64,000 nucleotides of DNA from Roseospira navarrensis (GTDB lineage Bacteria > Pseudomonadota > Alphaproteobacteria > Rhodospirillales > Rhodospirillaceae). The notes under the pieces were generated by a model. The model saw only the letters and a program-made list of their open reading frames with translations, did not search any database and was not told the DNA's origin. Within the stretch, counting starts at the first letter, position 1; each line of letters starts with the position of its first letter. The stretch is from positions 41,051 to 105,050 of the forward strand of contig NZ_WIVE01000005.1 of the NCBI RefSeq assembly GCF_009601025.1, written 5' to 3'. Below are positions 36,846-46,237 of this stretch, in pieces. A program made the position numbers and the translations under genes.

Positions 36846-37742
36846 TCAGGCGGCGGGCTTGCCCATGACCAGCGTCATCCACTCCGCGACAGGGTAGCGG
36901 CGAACCAGGGCGAGGCCCTGGCGGCGGTAGGCGTTGGCGACCCGCGCTTCCTGTGTGGCCAGCAGGCCGGACAGCACGATGCGTCCCCCCGGGGCCAGCG
37001 CGGCGGCGGCGGCCGGGGCCATGCGGGTGAGCGGCCGGGCCAGGATGTTGGCCAGGATCAGGTCGTATGGACCCGCGTCCCGCACCCGCCGGTCCCGGAA
37101 GCCATCCGACCGCAGGCAGCGCACCTGCCCGGCCAGACCGTTGACGCGCGCGTTGTGGCGGGCGACCCGCACGGCCTCGGCATCCAGATCCGCCGCCAGG
37201 ACAGGGGCGCGCCAGTGCGCGGCCGCCGCCAGGGCCAGCAGGCCCGTGCCGCACCCCATGTCGAGCGTGCGGGCGGGCCGCCGTCGCCGGTCCCGGGCCA
37301 GATCGTCCAGCGCCTTCAGGCAGCCCGCCGTGGTGGGGTGCTCGCCGGACCCGAACGCCGTGGCCGCGTCCACGATCAGGGTGTGCTTGCCGGCGGGCGG
37401 CCGCTCGGTCACATGCGAGCCCCGCACGTGAAAGCGTCCGATATCCAGCGGGGGGAAGGTCCGCAGGTTCTCCGCCACCCAGTCGCGCGGCCCCAGGTGG
37501 GTGATGGAGACGGCGGGCTCGTCGATCCCAGCGGCGCGCGCGGCCAGGGCGATGCCGAGTCCCACGCGGTCGCGGTCGGGGGTGGTCTCGCTCAGGCCCT
37601 CCAGGCGCCAGTGACCCTTGAGGGGGCCGGCCTCCTCGATCTCGAAGCACAGCAGCGCGTCGCACAGGCCCTCAAGCCCGGCCTCGAACGCCGCCACCGC
37701 CGGTGCCGGCACCACGCACTCGATCCGCCACACATCCGCCAA
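36846..37742 (-). CDS. prmA: Ribosomal protein L11 methyltransferase
   Basis: PrmA trimethylates several amino groups of ribosomal protein L11. The 298-residue protein has an N-terminal substrate-recognition domain and a class I SAM-methyltransferase domain: FGSGEHPTTAGCLKAL (the PrmA signature), TLDMGCGTGLLALAAA (motif I), VLAADLDAEAVRVA and LILANILARPL (motif IV NxL). All motifs are present, and the size is normal. It is the last gene of a long minus-strand series after the FliJ-like gene (25-base gap). Confidence 0.96.
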   Translation of the reverse strand: MADVWRIECVVPAPAVAAFEAGLEGLCDALLCFEIEEAGPLKGHWRLEGLSETTPDRDRVGLGIALAARAAGIDEPAVSITHLGPRDWVAENLRTFPPLDIGRFHVRGSHVTERPPAGKHTLIVDAATAFGSGEHPTTAGCLKALDDLARDRRRRPARTLDMGCGTGLLALAAAAHWRAPVLAADLDAEAVRVARHNARVNGLAGQVRCLRSDGFRDRRVRDAGPYDLILANILARPLTRMAPAAAAALAPGGRIVLSGLLATQEARVANAYRRQGLALVRRYPVAEWMTLVMGKPAA

Positions 37743-37767
37743 ACCCGTAATCCTCCGTATCGTGTCG

Positions 37768-38259
37768 CTAGTCCTGCCGGTTCGGGGTGCCCAGGTCGTC
37801 CCTGTCGTCTGGCTGTCGGGCCTGCTCCGACTCCTCGTCCTCGGCGCGGCGACGATGCATCGTCAGCCCGATTTCGTCCAGGGCGGCCTGATCCTTGCGG
37901 GCGCGTTCGGCGGCGGCCTTGCGGTCGCGGGCCTCCTGCGCCAGTTCGTAGGTCTTGCGCTGGCGGAACAACTCGGCCAGGGCGTCGCGTTCGCGGTCCA
38001 GGTCGGTCCGCACCTGGTCCAGGGCGGCCGCCGTCTCGTCCTTGCGGTGCCGGTGCGCGGTCAGGAAGTTGGCGAAGGTGAAGGCGGCCTCCGGATGGGC
38101 GTTGACGGCCGCGGACTCGCGCTGAAGCTGCGCGTCGAGCGCCCGGTCCTGCGCGACCAGTTCGTCCTCGCGCTGCTGCAACGCGCCGATGGTCCGGCGG
38201 CGTTCGTCGATCTCCATCTTGTTGAGGCGGATGACCGCGTGCAGATCGCCCTTCGCCAT
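37768..38259 (-). CDS. FliJ-like coiled-coil protein
   Basis: The 163-residue protein is almost entirely alpha-helical and rich in Arg, Glu, Gln and Ala, predicted as an antiparallel coiled coil. The pattern AALDQVRTDLDRERDALAELF followed by RQRKTYELAQEARDRK (in parts) resembles the flagellar export chaperone/stalk FliJ family. FliJ binds the FliH-FliI ATPase complex. No other flagellar gene is present here, so the assignment is tentative; a generic coiled-coil protein is the alternative. The C-terminal 30 residues are acidic and disordered. Confidence 0.55.
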   Translation of the reverse strand: MAKGDLHAVIRLNKMEIDERRRTIGALQQREDELVAQDRALDAQLQRESAAVNAHPEAAFTFANFLTAHRHRKDETAAALDQVRTDLDRERDALAELFRQRKTYELAQEARDRKAAAERARKDQAALDEIGLTMHRRRAEDEESEQARQPDDRDDLGTPNRQD

Positions 38260-38268
38260 GGGGTTCCG

Positions 38269-39396
38269 TCAGGTCCCGGCCGGGCGGGTCAGGTGGTCGC
38301 GCGGGTCCACCGGCTTGGTGCCCCGGCGGATCTCGAAGTGCAGCATGGGGCCGCTGTCGGAGCCCGTGCGGCCGGACAGCGCCAGCACCTGCCCGCGTTC
38401 CACGATCTGGCCGCGCCGCACATCCAGGCGCGAGGCGTGGGCATAGGCGGTGGTCCAGTTCTCGGCATGGCGCACCAGGACCAGATTGCCGAAGCCCTGG
38501 ATCTCGTTGCCGGCATAGACCACCACGCCGTTGTCGGCGGCGCGGATGGGCGTGCCCCGGGGCACCGCGATGTTGATGCCGTCGTTGAACAGGCCGCCCT
38601 CGCGCGGGCCGAACCCGGCGATCACGCGACCCTCGACCGGCCAATGGAACCGCGAACCGGCGCGCGGCGGCGGCGCGGGGATGGGGATGGAGTCCCGGGC
38701 CACCGCCGCCGTCGGCATGGGCGGTGCGGGCGGTGGCTCGGCGGCGGGCGCCGGGGCCGGAGCCAGCGGTTGGATCCGCTCCGGCGCGGGGGCGGGTGCG
38801 GGCGTCGCGGCGGGGGCCGGCGTGCCCTGATCCGGGGGGGGCAGCAGCGGGGTCGGGGCGGCTTGAGCCGGCGCGGGCGCCGGAGCCGGCGTGGTTGTTG
38901 GCGTGGTCGGCGCGGTTGCGGGCGTACCCGCCGTCTGGGGCGCCGCCTGGGTTCCCGGAATCACAAGGGACTCGCCGGTCCGGATCACATAGGGCGGGGC
39001 CAGCCCGTTGGCGTTGGCGATGGCCGGCACCGACGGGCCATAGCGCCGCGACAGGGAATACAGGGTCTCGTCGGGCGCGACCACGTGGACCCGCTGCGCT
39101 GGCAGGGCGAGTTCCTGGCCGGGCCGAAGCTGGAAGGGCGGGGCCAGCCGGTTGGCCTCGATGATCGCGCGCATGGGCACGCCCATGCGTCGGCCCACGT
39201 CATAGACCGTCTCGCCGGCCGACACCGTGACCTGTCGGGCCCGGGTCGGGTCGCCCTGATAGCGCGGCGTCACGTCCACGGTGGGATAGGGCGTCTCGCG
39301 CCAGCCCCGGTCGCAGGCCGCACCGGCCAGCACGGCGGCGACAGCGGCCAGGGCGGCGAGGCTCACGCGGAGGGAACTGAAACCGGGGCGCGTCAT
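38269..39396 (-). CDS. nlpD: NlpD/DipM-like LysM-LytM lipoprotein, catalytically degenerate
   Basis: A lipoprotein signal (AAVLAGAAC) is followed by two LysM domains (VSAGETVYDVGRRMGVP and VVAPDETLYSLSRRYGP). A long Pro/Ala linker and a C-terminal LytM (M23) domain follow. Active M23 enzymes have an HxxxD pair, but here the site reads FNDGINIAV, so both zinc ligands are replaced; the later histidines (TAYAHAS, LHFEIR) remain. Such degenerate LytM factors activate amidases for septum splitting (NlpD, EnvC, DipM). Position beside surE and pcm matches the surE-pcm-nlpD order of other proteobacteria. ATG 39396 preferred; GTG 39405 possible. Confidence 0.88.
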   Translation of the reverse strand: MTRPGFSSLRVSLAALAAVAAVLAGAACDRGWRETPYPTVDVTPRYQGDPTRARQVTVSAGETVYDVGRRMGVPMRAIIEANRLAPPFQLRPGQELALPAQRVHVVAPDETLYSLSRRYGPSVPAIANANGLAPPYVIRTGESLVIPGTQAAPQTAGTPATAPTTPTTTPAPAPAPAQAAPTPLLPPPDQGTPAPAATPAPAPAPERIQPLAPAPAPAAEPPPAPPMPTAAVARDSIPIPAPPPRAGSRFHWPVEGRVIAGFGPREGGLFNDGINIAVPRGTPIRAADNGVVVYAGNEIQGFGNLVLVRHAENWTTAYAHASRLDVRRGQIVERGQVLALSGRTGSDSGPMLHFEIRRGTKPVDPRDHLTRPAGT

Positions 39397-39606
39397 GGCG
39401 CCCACTATATCGCGGGCAGCGCCCGTGAACCAGACGCCCGCGCGCCCGCTGCGCTTTATCCTGGGTCATCGCGGATCATCGGGGTCGCGGCGGGGTTCCT
39501 TGACCGTCGCGGCCAACCGAGACAACCCCTCCCCAGCCTTCCCCATTCCATGGGGAGGGAGTCCGGGCACCATGACCCCGCGATCCCGGAAATCCGTGAT
39601 GACCCT

Positions 39607-40275
39607 TTATCCTGCCGGATGCTCGGGGGGCAGCCCGCCCAGCAGCGGCACGAAGCGCACGGCCATCAGCCGTTCGGTGTTCAGCCGGTGGCCCTGGCGG
39701 CGCACCCGCATGACCCACTGGCGGTCCTCGTCGCCCACGGGCAGCACCATCACGCCGCCGTCGTCGAGCTGGTCGGACAGGCTTTCCGGAATCTGCCGCG
39801 CCGCCGCCGTCACCAGGATGCGGGTGAACGGGGCCTGCTCCGGCCAGCCCTTCATGCCGTCGCCGTGGCGGGTGACCATGTTGGTCAGGCCGAGCCTCTT
39901 GAAGCGCTCTTCCGCCTGCCGCAGCAGGGGCTCGTGACGCTCCACGGTGTAGACGCGGCGCGCCACCCTGGACAGCACGGCGGCCTGATAGCCCGAGCCG
40001 GTGCCCACCTCCATCACCTTGTCGCGGGTCCCCAGCTCCAGATACTGGGTCATCAGTCCGACGACCAAGGGCTGGCTGATGGTCTGGCCGCATTCGATGG
40101 GCAGGGCGCGGTTGTCGTAGGCGTGCTCCAGGAACGGATCGGAGACGAACACCTCGCGCGGCACCGCCTCCAGCGCGTTCAGCACGCGGGAATCCGTGAC
40201 CCCGGCCAGCCGCAGTTCCATCAGCAGGCGGATCTTGTGGCTGTGGGCGTGCGGATCGTCCTCGCCGGGTGTCAA
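39607..40275 (-). CDS. pcm: Protein-L-isoaspartate O-methyltransferase, apparent TTG start
   Basis: Pcm repairs isoaspartyl residues by SAM-dependent methylation. Motifs: ISQPLVVGLMTQYLEL, VMEVGTGSGYQAAVLSR (motif I), VYTVERHEPLLRQAEERF and RILVTAAARQIPESL. The family N-terminus RIRLLMELRxAGI is matched by HKIRLLMELRLAGV. To include it, translation must start upstream of the ATG at 40221. The TTG at 40275 overlaps the surE stop (TTGA) and gives 222 residues. The alternative ATG would remove the first helix segment. The 3' end lies 210 bases from nlpD's start. Confidence 0.92.
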   Translation of the reverse strand: MTPGEDDPHAHSHKIRLLMELRLAGVTDSRVLNALEAVPREVFVSDPFLEHAYDNRALPIECGQTISQPLVVGLMTQYLELGTRDKVMEVGTGSGYQAAVLSRVARRVYTVERHEPLLRQAEERFKRLGLTNMVTRHGDGMKGWPEQAPFTRILVTAAARQIPESLSDQLDDGGVMVLPVGDEDRQWVMRVRRQGHRLNTERLMAVRFVPLLGGLPPEHPAG

Positions 40276-41063
40276 AAGACGGTCTCCATGGCGGCCAGGG
40301 TGGCCTCGTCGGTCAGGTCGATGCGCAGCGGCGTGACCGAGACGTGGTCGTCGGCCACGGCGTGCAGGTCGGTGCCTTCGCCCTCCAGCCCGCGCACCTG
40401 CTCGACGCCGATCCAGACATAGGGCCGCCCGCGCGGGTCCACCCGCTGGACCAGGTTTTCCGAGAACCGGCTGGAGCCGATGCGCTTGCCCTGGCGGGCG
40501 GGGCGGATGCCCTTGACCCGGTCCGGCCGGCAGTCGGGCACGTTGACGTTGATGAACACGCCCCGGCTCCAGGGCGCGGCGCAGGCCCGGCGGATGACGT
40601 CCGCCGCTACGGCCTCGGCGGTGTCCCAGGGGATGGCGTCCGGGTCCGAGAACTGCTGCGACAGGGCGATGGAGCGGATGCCCAGAAGGGTGCCCTCCAT
40701 GGCCACGGCGACCGTGCCCGAGTACGTCACGTCCTCGCCCATGTTGCCGCCCCGGTTGATGCCGGACAGCACCAGATCGGGCCGCCGGTCGCCGGTGAAC
40801 AGCTTCACGCCCAGCAGCACGCAGTCCGTGGGGGTGCCGCGCACCGCCACATGGCGCGGGCCGCGCTGGTGATAGCGGATGGGATCGTGCAGGGTCAGGG
40901 AGTGACCGGCGCCGCTCTGCTCGGTCTCCGGGGCGACCACCCACACGTCGTCGGACAGGCTGCGCGCCACGCGCTCCAGCACCTTGATGCCCGGGGCGTC
41001 CAGGCCGTCGTCGTTCGAGACCAGAATGCGCGCGCGGGACAGGTCGGTCAGGGGCTCAAACAT
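40272..41063 (-). CDS. surE: 5'/3'-nucleotidase SurE
   Basis: SurE dephosphorylates nucleoside monophosphates and polyphosphate under stress. The 263-residue protein has the metal-site motif [14 protein letters not shown] near the N-terminus, then [24 protein letters not shown] and [13 protein letters not shown], all conserved. Length is usual. It overlaps serS by eight bases and pcm by four, so the set is translationally coupled. Confidence 0.96.
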   Translation of the reverse strand: MFEPLTDLSRARILVSNDDGLDAPGIKVLERVARSLSDDVWVVAPETEQSGAGHSLTLHDPIRYHQRGPRHVAVRGTPTDCVLLGVKLFTGDRRPDLVLSGINRGGNMGEDVTYSGTVAVAMEGTLLGIRSIALSQQFSDPDAIPWDTAEAVAADVIRRACAAPWSRGVFINVNVPDCRPDRVKGIRPARQGKRIGSSRFSENLVQRVDPRGRPYVWIGVEQVRGLEGEGTDLHAVADDHVSVTPLRIDLTDEATLAAMETVF

Positions 41064-42330
41064 CGGGCCGCAGGACGTCCAGCCCCCCCATGTAGGGCCG
41101 CAGGGCCTCCGGCACCGTCACCGACCCGTCGGCGTTCTGGTAGTTTTCTAGCACCGCGACCAGGGTCCGTCCGACCGCCAGCCCGGAGCCGTTCAGGGTG
41201 TGCACATGCGTCGTGCCCTTGCCCTCCGTCGGGCGGAAGCGGGCGTCCATGCGCCGGGCCTGGAACGCGCCGGTGTTGGAGCACGAGGAAATCTCGCGGT
41301 AGCGCCCGGCGCCGGGCAGCCAGACCTCGATGTCGTGGGTGCGGTGGGCGGCGAAGCCCAGGTCGCCGGTGCACAGCGCGACGGTGCGGAAGGGCAGGTC
41401 GAGGCGCTTCAGCACCTCTTCGGCGCAGGCGGTCTTGCGCTCCAGTTCGGCGGCCGACTGGTCGGGGTGGACGATGCTGACCAGCTCGACCTTCTCGAAC
41501 TGGTGCATGCGGATCATGCCGCGCGTGTCCTTGCCGGCGGCCCCGGCCTCGGAGCGGAAGCACTGGGTGAAGGCGGTGTAGCGCAGCGGCAGCGCGGCCT
41601 CGTCCAGGATGCGGCCGGCCACCATGTTGGTGAGCGTCACCTCGGCGGTGGGGATCAGCCAGAAGCCGCCGTCCACCTTGAACAGGTCCTCGCCGAACTT
41701 GGGCAACTGGGCGGTGCCGAACAGCGGATCGTCGCGCACCAGGGCGGGGGTGTTGACCTCCTGATAGCCGTGTCCGGTCGTATGCAGGTCCAGCATGAAC
41801 TGGGCCAGCGCGCGTTCCAGGCGGGCCATCGGCCCGCGCAGGATGACGAACCGCGCCCCGGACTGCTTCGCGGCCGTGTCGAAGTCCATGCCCAGCGCGG
41901 CGCCGATGTCGAAATGCTCGCGCGGCTCGAAATCGAACGTACGCGGCTCGCCCCAGCGGCGGAGTTCCTGATTGTGGTCCTCGTCCGGGCCGTCCGGCAC
42001 GGCGTCGTCCGGCAGGTTGGGGATGGAGACCAGAAGATCGTGCATCACCGTCGCGGCGGTGTCGTTGTCCGCCTCCAGCCGGGTCATGCGGTCCTTGATG
42101 CCGGCCACCTCCTCGATGAGCATCGAGGCGTCGCCGCCCTGGGACTTGATCTTGCCGATGGTCTTGGAGGCCGCGTTGCGCCGGGACTGAAGGCTGTTCA
42201 GCTCGGACTGCGAGGCGCGCCGGCGCTCGTCCATGGCCAGCATGCGCCCGGACAAGGGTTCCAGGCCCCGCCGGACCAGCCCCTTGTCGAAGGCCTCCGG
42301 GTTGTCGCGGATCCACTTGATGTCATGCAT
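41056..42330 (-). CDS. serS: Seryl-tRNA synthetase
   Basis: A class II aminoacyl-tRNA synthetase of 424 residues. The N-terminal antiparallel coiled-coil arm (residues ~30-100) binds the tRNA-Ser long variable arm. Motif 2 reads [21 protein letters not shown] and motif 3 reads [18 protein letters not shown] (parts of longer stretches). TAEVTLTN is the serine-binding TxE loop. Everything expected is present. It starts the serS-surE-pcm coupled set and lies 37 bases from tatC. Confidence 0.97.
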   Translation of the reverse strand: MHDIKWIRDNPEAFDKGLVRRGLEPLSGRMLAMDERRRASQSELNSLQSRRNAASKTIGKIKSQGGDASMLIEEVAGIKDRMTRLEADNDTAATVMHDLLVSIPNLPDDAVPDGPDEDHNQELRRWGEPRTFDFEPREHFDIGAALGMDFDTAAKQSGARFVILRGPMARLERALAQFMLDLHTTGHGYQEVNTPALVRDDPLFGTAQLPKFGEDLFKVDGGFWLIPTAEVTLTNMVAGRILDEAALPLRYTAFTQCFRSEAGAAGKDTRGMIRMHQFEKVELVSIVHPDQSAAELERKTACAEEVLKRLDLPFRTVALCTGDLGFAAHRTHDIEVWLPGAGRYREISSCSNTGAFQARRMDARFRPTEGKGTTHVHTLNGSGLAVGRTLVAVLENYQNADGSVTVPEALRPYMGGLDVLRPDV

Positions 42331-42367
42331 CGGTTCTTGTGTCCCTTGGCGTCATGCGGCGGGTCGC

Positions 42368-43411
42368 CTAGCGCCCGGTGTTGAAGTCCGTGTCGGGGGG
42401 GCCGTCGTCCTCGTCGTCCTCGTCGTCCCGGTCGTCGTCCGCCCGCCCCGCGCGGGCGCGGGAGGGCGCGGCGGCCCCCGTGGTCGAGGCCGCGGCCGCC
42501 GGGGTCTCGGGCGCCGGCGTTTTCGGCTTGGCGCTCCCGCCGCCCCCGGAGCCGCCCCCGGAGCCGCCCCCGTCCGGATCGTCGTCGGGGCCGTCCTCGT
42601 CATCGTCGTCGAGGTCGTCCAGATCGTCCTCGCCCTCGCGTTGGGCGCGGCGCTTCTCGACCAGACGACAGGCCCAGATGGAGCCCTCGTACAGCAGGAT
42701 CAAGGGCAGCGCGAGGCCCACCTGACTGATGACGTCCGGCGGGGTGACGATGGCCGCCAGCACGAACACGCCGACGATGGCGTATTTGCGCGCGGCCGCC
42801 AGCCCCTTCGAGGTCACCATGCCGACCCGGGCCATCAGGGTGAGCGCCACGGGCAACTGGAAGCTGATGCCGAAGGCCAGGATGAGTTTCATCACCAGGC
42901 CAAGGTACTCGCCGACCTTGGCCTCCAGCTCGATGGGCAGCACGGTCTCGGTGCCCGTGGTCTGGAAGCCCAGCAGGAACCGCCAGGCCAGCGGCATGAC
43001 CATGTAGTACACCAGCGACGCGCCGGTGATGAACAGCACCGGCGAGGCGAACAGGAAGGGCAGCATCGCCATCTTTTCGTGCCGGTACAGGCCGGGGGCG
43101 ATGAACAGCCAGATCTGGGTCGCGATGATCGGGAACGTCACCACCACGGCCCCGAAGGCGGCCACCTTGACGTAGGTGAAGAAGGCCTCGGTCAGCGCGG
43201 TGTAGATCATGCGCTGGCTGCCGCCGACCTCGCGCATGATGTCGGCCAGCGGCTGCACCAGGAAATCATAGATGGACTGCGCCACGCCGTAACAGGCGAA
43301 GAACGCGATGATGAACGCCAGCACGGACCAAAGCAGGCGCTGGCGCAGCTCGGTCAGATGCTCCACCAGCGACATCTTGTTGTCGTCGGGGTTGTCGCTG
43401 TAGGTGGCCAC
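42368..43411 (-). CDS. tatC: Sec-independent translocase subunit TatC with an unusual acidic C-terminal tail
   Basis: TatC is the receptor for twin-arginine signal peptides. The six-helix core covers residues ~15-250: MSLVEHLTELRQRLLWS (conserved N-terminal motif), FFTYVKVAAFGAVVVTFPI, and SPVLFITGASLVYYMVMPLAW. The last ~95 residues are a low-complexity tail: DDLDDLDDDDEDGPDDD, then Gly/Ser repeats, then an Ala/Pro stretch and a second acidic cluster. Typical TatC is about 250 residues, so the tail is an add-on here. It is four bases from tatB. Confidence 0.96.
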   Translation of the reverse strand: MATYSDNPDDNKMSLVEHLTELRQRLLWSVLAFIIAFFACYGVAQSIYDFLVQPLADIMREVGGSQRMIYTALTEAFFTYVKVAAFGAVVVTFPIIATQIWLFIAPGLYRHEKMAMLPFLFASPVLFITGASLVYYMVMPLAWRFLLGFQTTGTETVLPIELEAKVGEYLGLVMKLILAFGISFQLPVALTLMARVGMVTSKGLAAARKYAIVGVFVLAAIVTPPDVISQVGLALPLILLYEGSIWACRLVEKRRAQREGEDDLDDLDDDDEDGPDDDPDGGGSGGGSGGGGSAKPKTPAPETPAAAASTTGAAAPSRARAGRADDDRDDEDDEDDGPPDTDFNTGR

Positions 43412-43415
43412 CGCT

Positions 43416-43919
43416 CTAGTCCTTGTCGGTCCCTGTGCTGGGTTTGGTGTTCGTTGGTGCGCCGGGCTTGGGGTCGTCCTCCGCCCGGGCGGGGGTCTCG
43501 GATGCCGCCGGGGCGGGGTCGGGCGCGGCCTGGGGCGCGCTGTCCGGGGCCGGCCCGGTGGGATCGCCCGCGCCGTCGTAGTCCAGGGTCTGCTTGCGGG
43601 TCTCGCCCGTCCGCCCGCCGCCCGGCCGCCGCCCGATGTCGTTCAACTCGCGGGTCACGGTGCCGTCCGGGTCCACCATCTTGTTGATGGACGAGCCGAT
43701 GTTGGTGCGCCGGGCCTTCTTGATGCCGTCGCGCACGTCGTCCAGCTCGGCGTCCCGGATCACCTCGTCGATGTGGCCCTGGAACTCGCGCGCCAGCCCG
43801 CGCAGCCGCCGGGTCCACTGCCCCAGCGTGCGCAGGACCTTGGGCAGGTCCTTGGGGCCGATCACCATCAGGGCGATGACGGCGACGATCGCCAGTTCGG
43901 TCCATCCGAGGTCAAGCAT
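43416..43919 (-). CDS. tatB: Sec-independent translocase subunit TatB
   Basis: TatB links TatC to the pore and recognises Tat substrates. The 167-residue protein starts MLDLGWTELAIVAVIALMVIGPKDLPKVL (in parts), the diagnostic membrane helix plus Gly-Pro hinge and amphipathic helix. A long disordered Pro/Ala/Asp tail follows. The Glu in the first helix (TELA) is conserved in TatB. It lies between tatA and tatC, as usual. Confidence 0.95.
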   Translation of the reverse strand: MLDLGWTELAIVAVIALMVIGPKDLPKVLRTLGQWTRRLRGLAREFQGHIDEVIRDAELDDVRDGIKKARRTNIGSSINKMVDPDGTVTRELNDIGRRPGGGRTGETRKQTLDYDGAGDPTGPAPDSAPQAAPDPAPAASETPARAEDDPKPGAPTNTKPSTGTDKD

Positions 43920-44061
43920 CGCTGGGAGCGCCTATACCAGGACGGCGCGCGCGAACCCGCGCGCGTCATCGGAACGAGTCTGAAGCGTCGGCGGCGCCGG
44001 CCGGGCCGGCCGCCCCGGGGGCCGGCCGGCAGGCCACGAACCGGCGGCGAGGGGTCGCAGG

Positions 44062-44295
44062 CTAGCTGCGGACGCTCTCGTCCTTCTTCTTGTCGGCCGC
44101 CGAGGTGGACGCGTTGGTCGAGCCCGACTCCTCGATCTTCTTGTCGCCGTCGTCGTCGTCGTCCGCCATGCCCTTCTTGAAGGCCTTCACGCCCTTTGCG
44201 ACATCGCCCATCAGGCGCGGGATCTTGCCGGCGCCGAACAGCAGCAGGACGACGACCAGGACGATGATCCAGTGCCAAATGCTGAAAGTACCCAT
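44062..44295 (-). CDS. tatA: Sec-independent translocase subunit TatA
   Basis: TatA oligomers form the protein-conducting element. The 77-residue protein begins [16 protein letters not shown], followed by [19 protein letters not shown] and an amphipathic helix ([14 protein letters not shown]). The ATG at 44295 gives the normal N-terminus; upstream extensions do not. Distance to tatB is 142 bases, larger than within the rest of the operon. Confidence 0.96.
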   Translation of the reverse strand: MGTFSIWHWIIVLVVVLLLFGAGKIPRLMGDVAKGVKAFKKGMADDDDDGDKKIEESGSTNASTSAADKKKDESVRS

Positions 44296-44412
44296 ACCTC
44301 GACAACTCCTCGGGTGATCGTGCCCTTCGGGGCGAATGCGGGGCTGGACCGGCCAGCGCGGCGGTAACATGCACCAAGAGAGCGCGTCGGGAAAGCCCCG
44401 CGTGCGATTCGA

Positions 44413-45747
44413 TCAGGGCGCCACCGGCCGGCCCCGGATCAGCGCCCGGACCGCGAACCGCGCCGGATGGATCGCCTCGGCCAGCGGATCGGGCAGGGGC
44501 CAGGGCGTGCCGGTGACCTGGGCCGCGACCAGGTCCGCCATCAGGGGCGCGGTGGACAGGCCGTAGGACCCCATCCCGCACAGGGTGAACAGCCCGCCCG
44601 GCCACGCGATCGGCGGCAGAGTCCGCGCCGCCTTGCGCAGCGGGTCGCCGTGGCTGGCCGCCAGAGCGTCCGCGTCGAACAGCGGCCCGGCGAGCGGCAG
44701 ATGATCCGGGGTCGTCGCCCGCAGACCCGCCAGCGCCTCGGCGGTGGGTTCGGTCGCCAGCGCGTCGGCCAGGGCGGGCCAGCCCTCGGCCAGGGCGGCG
44801 CGGAGTCTGGCGTCGTCCTCGGGCCGCGGTGTGTAGGGATCGCCGTCGCCCGGCCGCCAGGGCCTCTGCGTGGCGCCCAGGATGCGCCACCACGAGCCGT
44901 CCGTATGCTGGACGGGCGGGGACGCATAGGCCGCGCCGGAGACCGCGACCCGGGGCGGGGCCTCCGGCCCGGCGGCCTTCAGAACGCTCACCTGCCCCCG
45001 GGTCGGGCGCAGCGGCAGGTGGGCGGCGGGCCAGAGCCTGACCGTCTCGCAGGCCGTCGCCAGCACCACGGCGTCCGCCGTCACGATCACCGCGCCGTCC
45101 GGCGCGCGCAGGATCCAGCCGCCGCCCTCGCCCGGGGTGATCGAGGCCACCACGGCCGGGATCACGGCGGTCTCGCCCAGCAGCGCGGCCAGCAGGGCGG
45201 GCGGGGACAGAGCGCCGCCCCCCGGATGCCACAGCACCGAGTCGCCCGCTGGCGGTACGCCGATCCGGGCCGTTGCCGCGTCCCGATCCAGCAGCGCCAG
45301 CCGGTCCGTCGGCCAGCCCATGCGGTCCACGACCACGCGCCGCCACGCATCGTCGCGCCGTCCGCGTTCGGCGGAGACGGCCCCGCGTCGCCCCCGCCAG
45401 GGGTTGCGACCCTCCGTCGCCAGCCGGTCATAGAGCGCGGCGGCGGCGGGCGCGGCCAGGGCGTGGAGCGTGGCGGCGGTGGAGGCGTCCTTCTCCAGGC
45501 GCGGTTCCAGCAGGCCGAGCAGGTGGGGCGGCAGGCTGTCCGCCGGATGCCCGCGCGCATCGATCACGCTGACCCGACCGCCGCCGCGCCGGGTCAGGGC
45601 CTCGGCGACGCAGCAGCCGGCGATGCCGGCGCCGACGACGGCCACGTGAGCGCCCGGCCCGGCGGGGGCGGGGGGTGTGGCCCAGGTGGTGGGGGCGGCG
45701 GCGCGGGCTGGGCGGCCGAGGGTCCAGGTGCGGGGGTCGGAGGGCAT
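44413..45747 (-). CDS. FAD-dependent oxidoreductase of the DAO/MnmC C-terminal type
   Basis: The 444-residue flavoprotein has an N-terminal dinucleotide-binding motif (HVAVVGAGIAGCCVAEAL) and the D-amino-acid-oxidase fold. The text HLLGLLEPRLEKDASTAATLH, LRPTRGQVSVL and GMGSYGLSTAPLMADLVAAQ (parts) resembles the C-terminal oxidase domain of MnmC, which demodifies cmnm5s2U34 in tRNA. The MnmC methyltransferase half is absent; split forms with a separate MnmD are known in alphaproteobacteria. A DadA-like amine oxidase is the alternative. It is downstream of tatA on the opposite side of a 117-base gap. Confidence 0.78.
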   Translation of the reverse strand: MPSDPRTWTLGRPARAAAPTTWATPPAPAGPGAHVAVVGAGIAGCCVAEALTRRGGGRVSVIDARGHPADSLPPHLLGLLEPRLEKDASTAATLHALAAPAAAALYDRLATEGRNPWRGRRGAVSAERGRRDDAWRRVVVDRMGWPTDRLALLDRDAATARIGVPPAGDSVLWHPGGGALSPPALLAALLGETAVIPAVVASITPGEGGGWILRAPDGAVIVTADAVVLATACETVRLWPAAHLPLRPTRGQVSVLKAAGPEAPPRVAVSGAAYASPPVQHTDGSWWRILGATQRPWRPGDGDPYTPRPEDDARLRAALAEGWPALADALATEPTAEALAGLRATTPDHLPLAGPLFDADALAASHGDPLRKAARTLPPIAWPGGLFTLCGMGSYGLSTAPLMADLVAAQVTGTPWPLPDPLAEAIHPARFAVRALIRGRPVAP

Positions 45748-45805
45748 CAGTACGCGGCGGGAACAAGAGAATGAGGGCCGGCCCTGAGCCGAGCCGGCCC
45801 TTGTT

Positions 45806-46237
45806 CTATTGCGGCGGCATCAGCGGTTGCAAGCCGATCCCGGTGGACGAGGGTTGGCCGAAGGTGGCGTCCGGCCGGTGATCCGGGCCAAAATGCTCCG
45901 CCAGATAGTCCAGGACGGTGGCCCGGGCGTCGTCCGGCAGGTCCGGCATGCCCTGCTTGTTTACCATCCACACCAGGGTTTCGTCCCAGCGGTGCCGGGT
46001 CATGCCCTGCTGCTTGACGATGTTGAGCGAGTGGCACGCACTGCACCAGGACTGCACGATCCACTTGCCCTCGCCGTCGCCGGGCATGTCCTCGATGGCC
46101 GGGGTGTCGTCATTCTGGGCCGAGGCCGTCGCGGGCGGCAGCAGCACGAGGGCGGCGGCGCAGACCGCCGCCGCCACCACGCCCCGTTTCCCCGTCCGTC
46201 CGACCCGGTCGGGAAAACGCGCCGCGTCCATGCTCAT
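45806..46237 (-). CDS. sorB: c-type cytochrome, probable sulfite dehydrogenase subunit SorB
   Basis: The 143-residue protein has a signal peptide (VVAAAVCAAALVLLPPATASA) and one heme-c site, WCSACHSL, followed by MPPQ at the end and QGMTRHRWDETL in the middle, where a methionine could be the sixth ligand. It would sit in the periplasm and accept electrons from the Mo subunit. Its ATG overlaps the stop of the preceding gene (ATGA). Pairing of a single-heme cytochrome with a sulfite-oxidase-type protein is the SorAB arrangement. Confidence 0.85.
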   Translation of the reverse strand: MSMDAARFPDRVGRTGKRGVVAAAVCAAALVLLPPATASAQNDDTPAIEDMPGDGEGKWIVQSWCSACHSLNIVKQQGMTRHRWDETLVWMVNKQGMPDLPDDARATVLDYLAEHFGPDHRPDATFGQPSSTGIGLQPLMPPQ

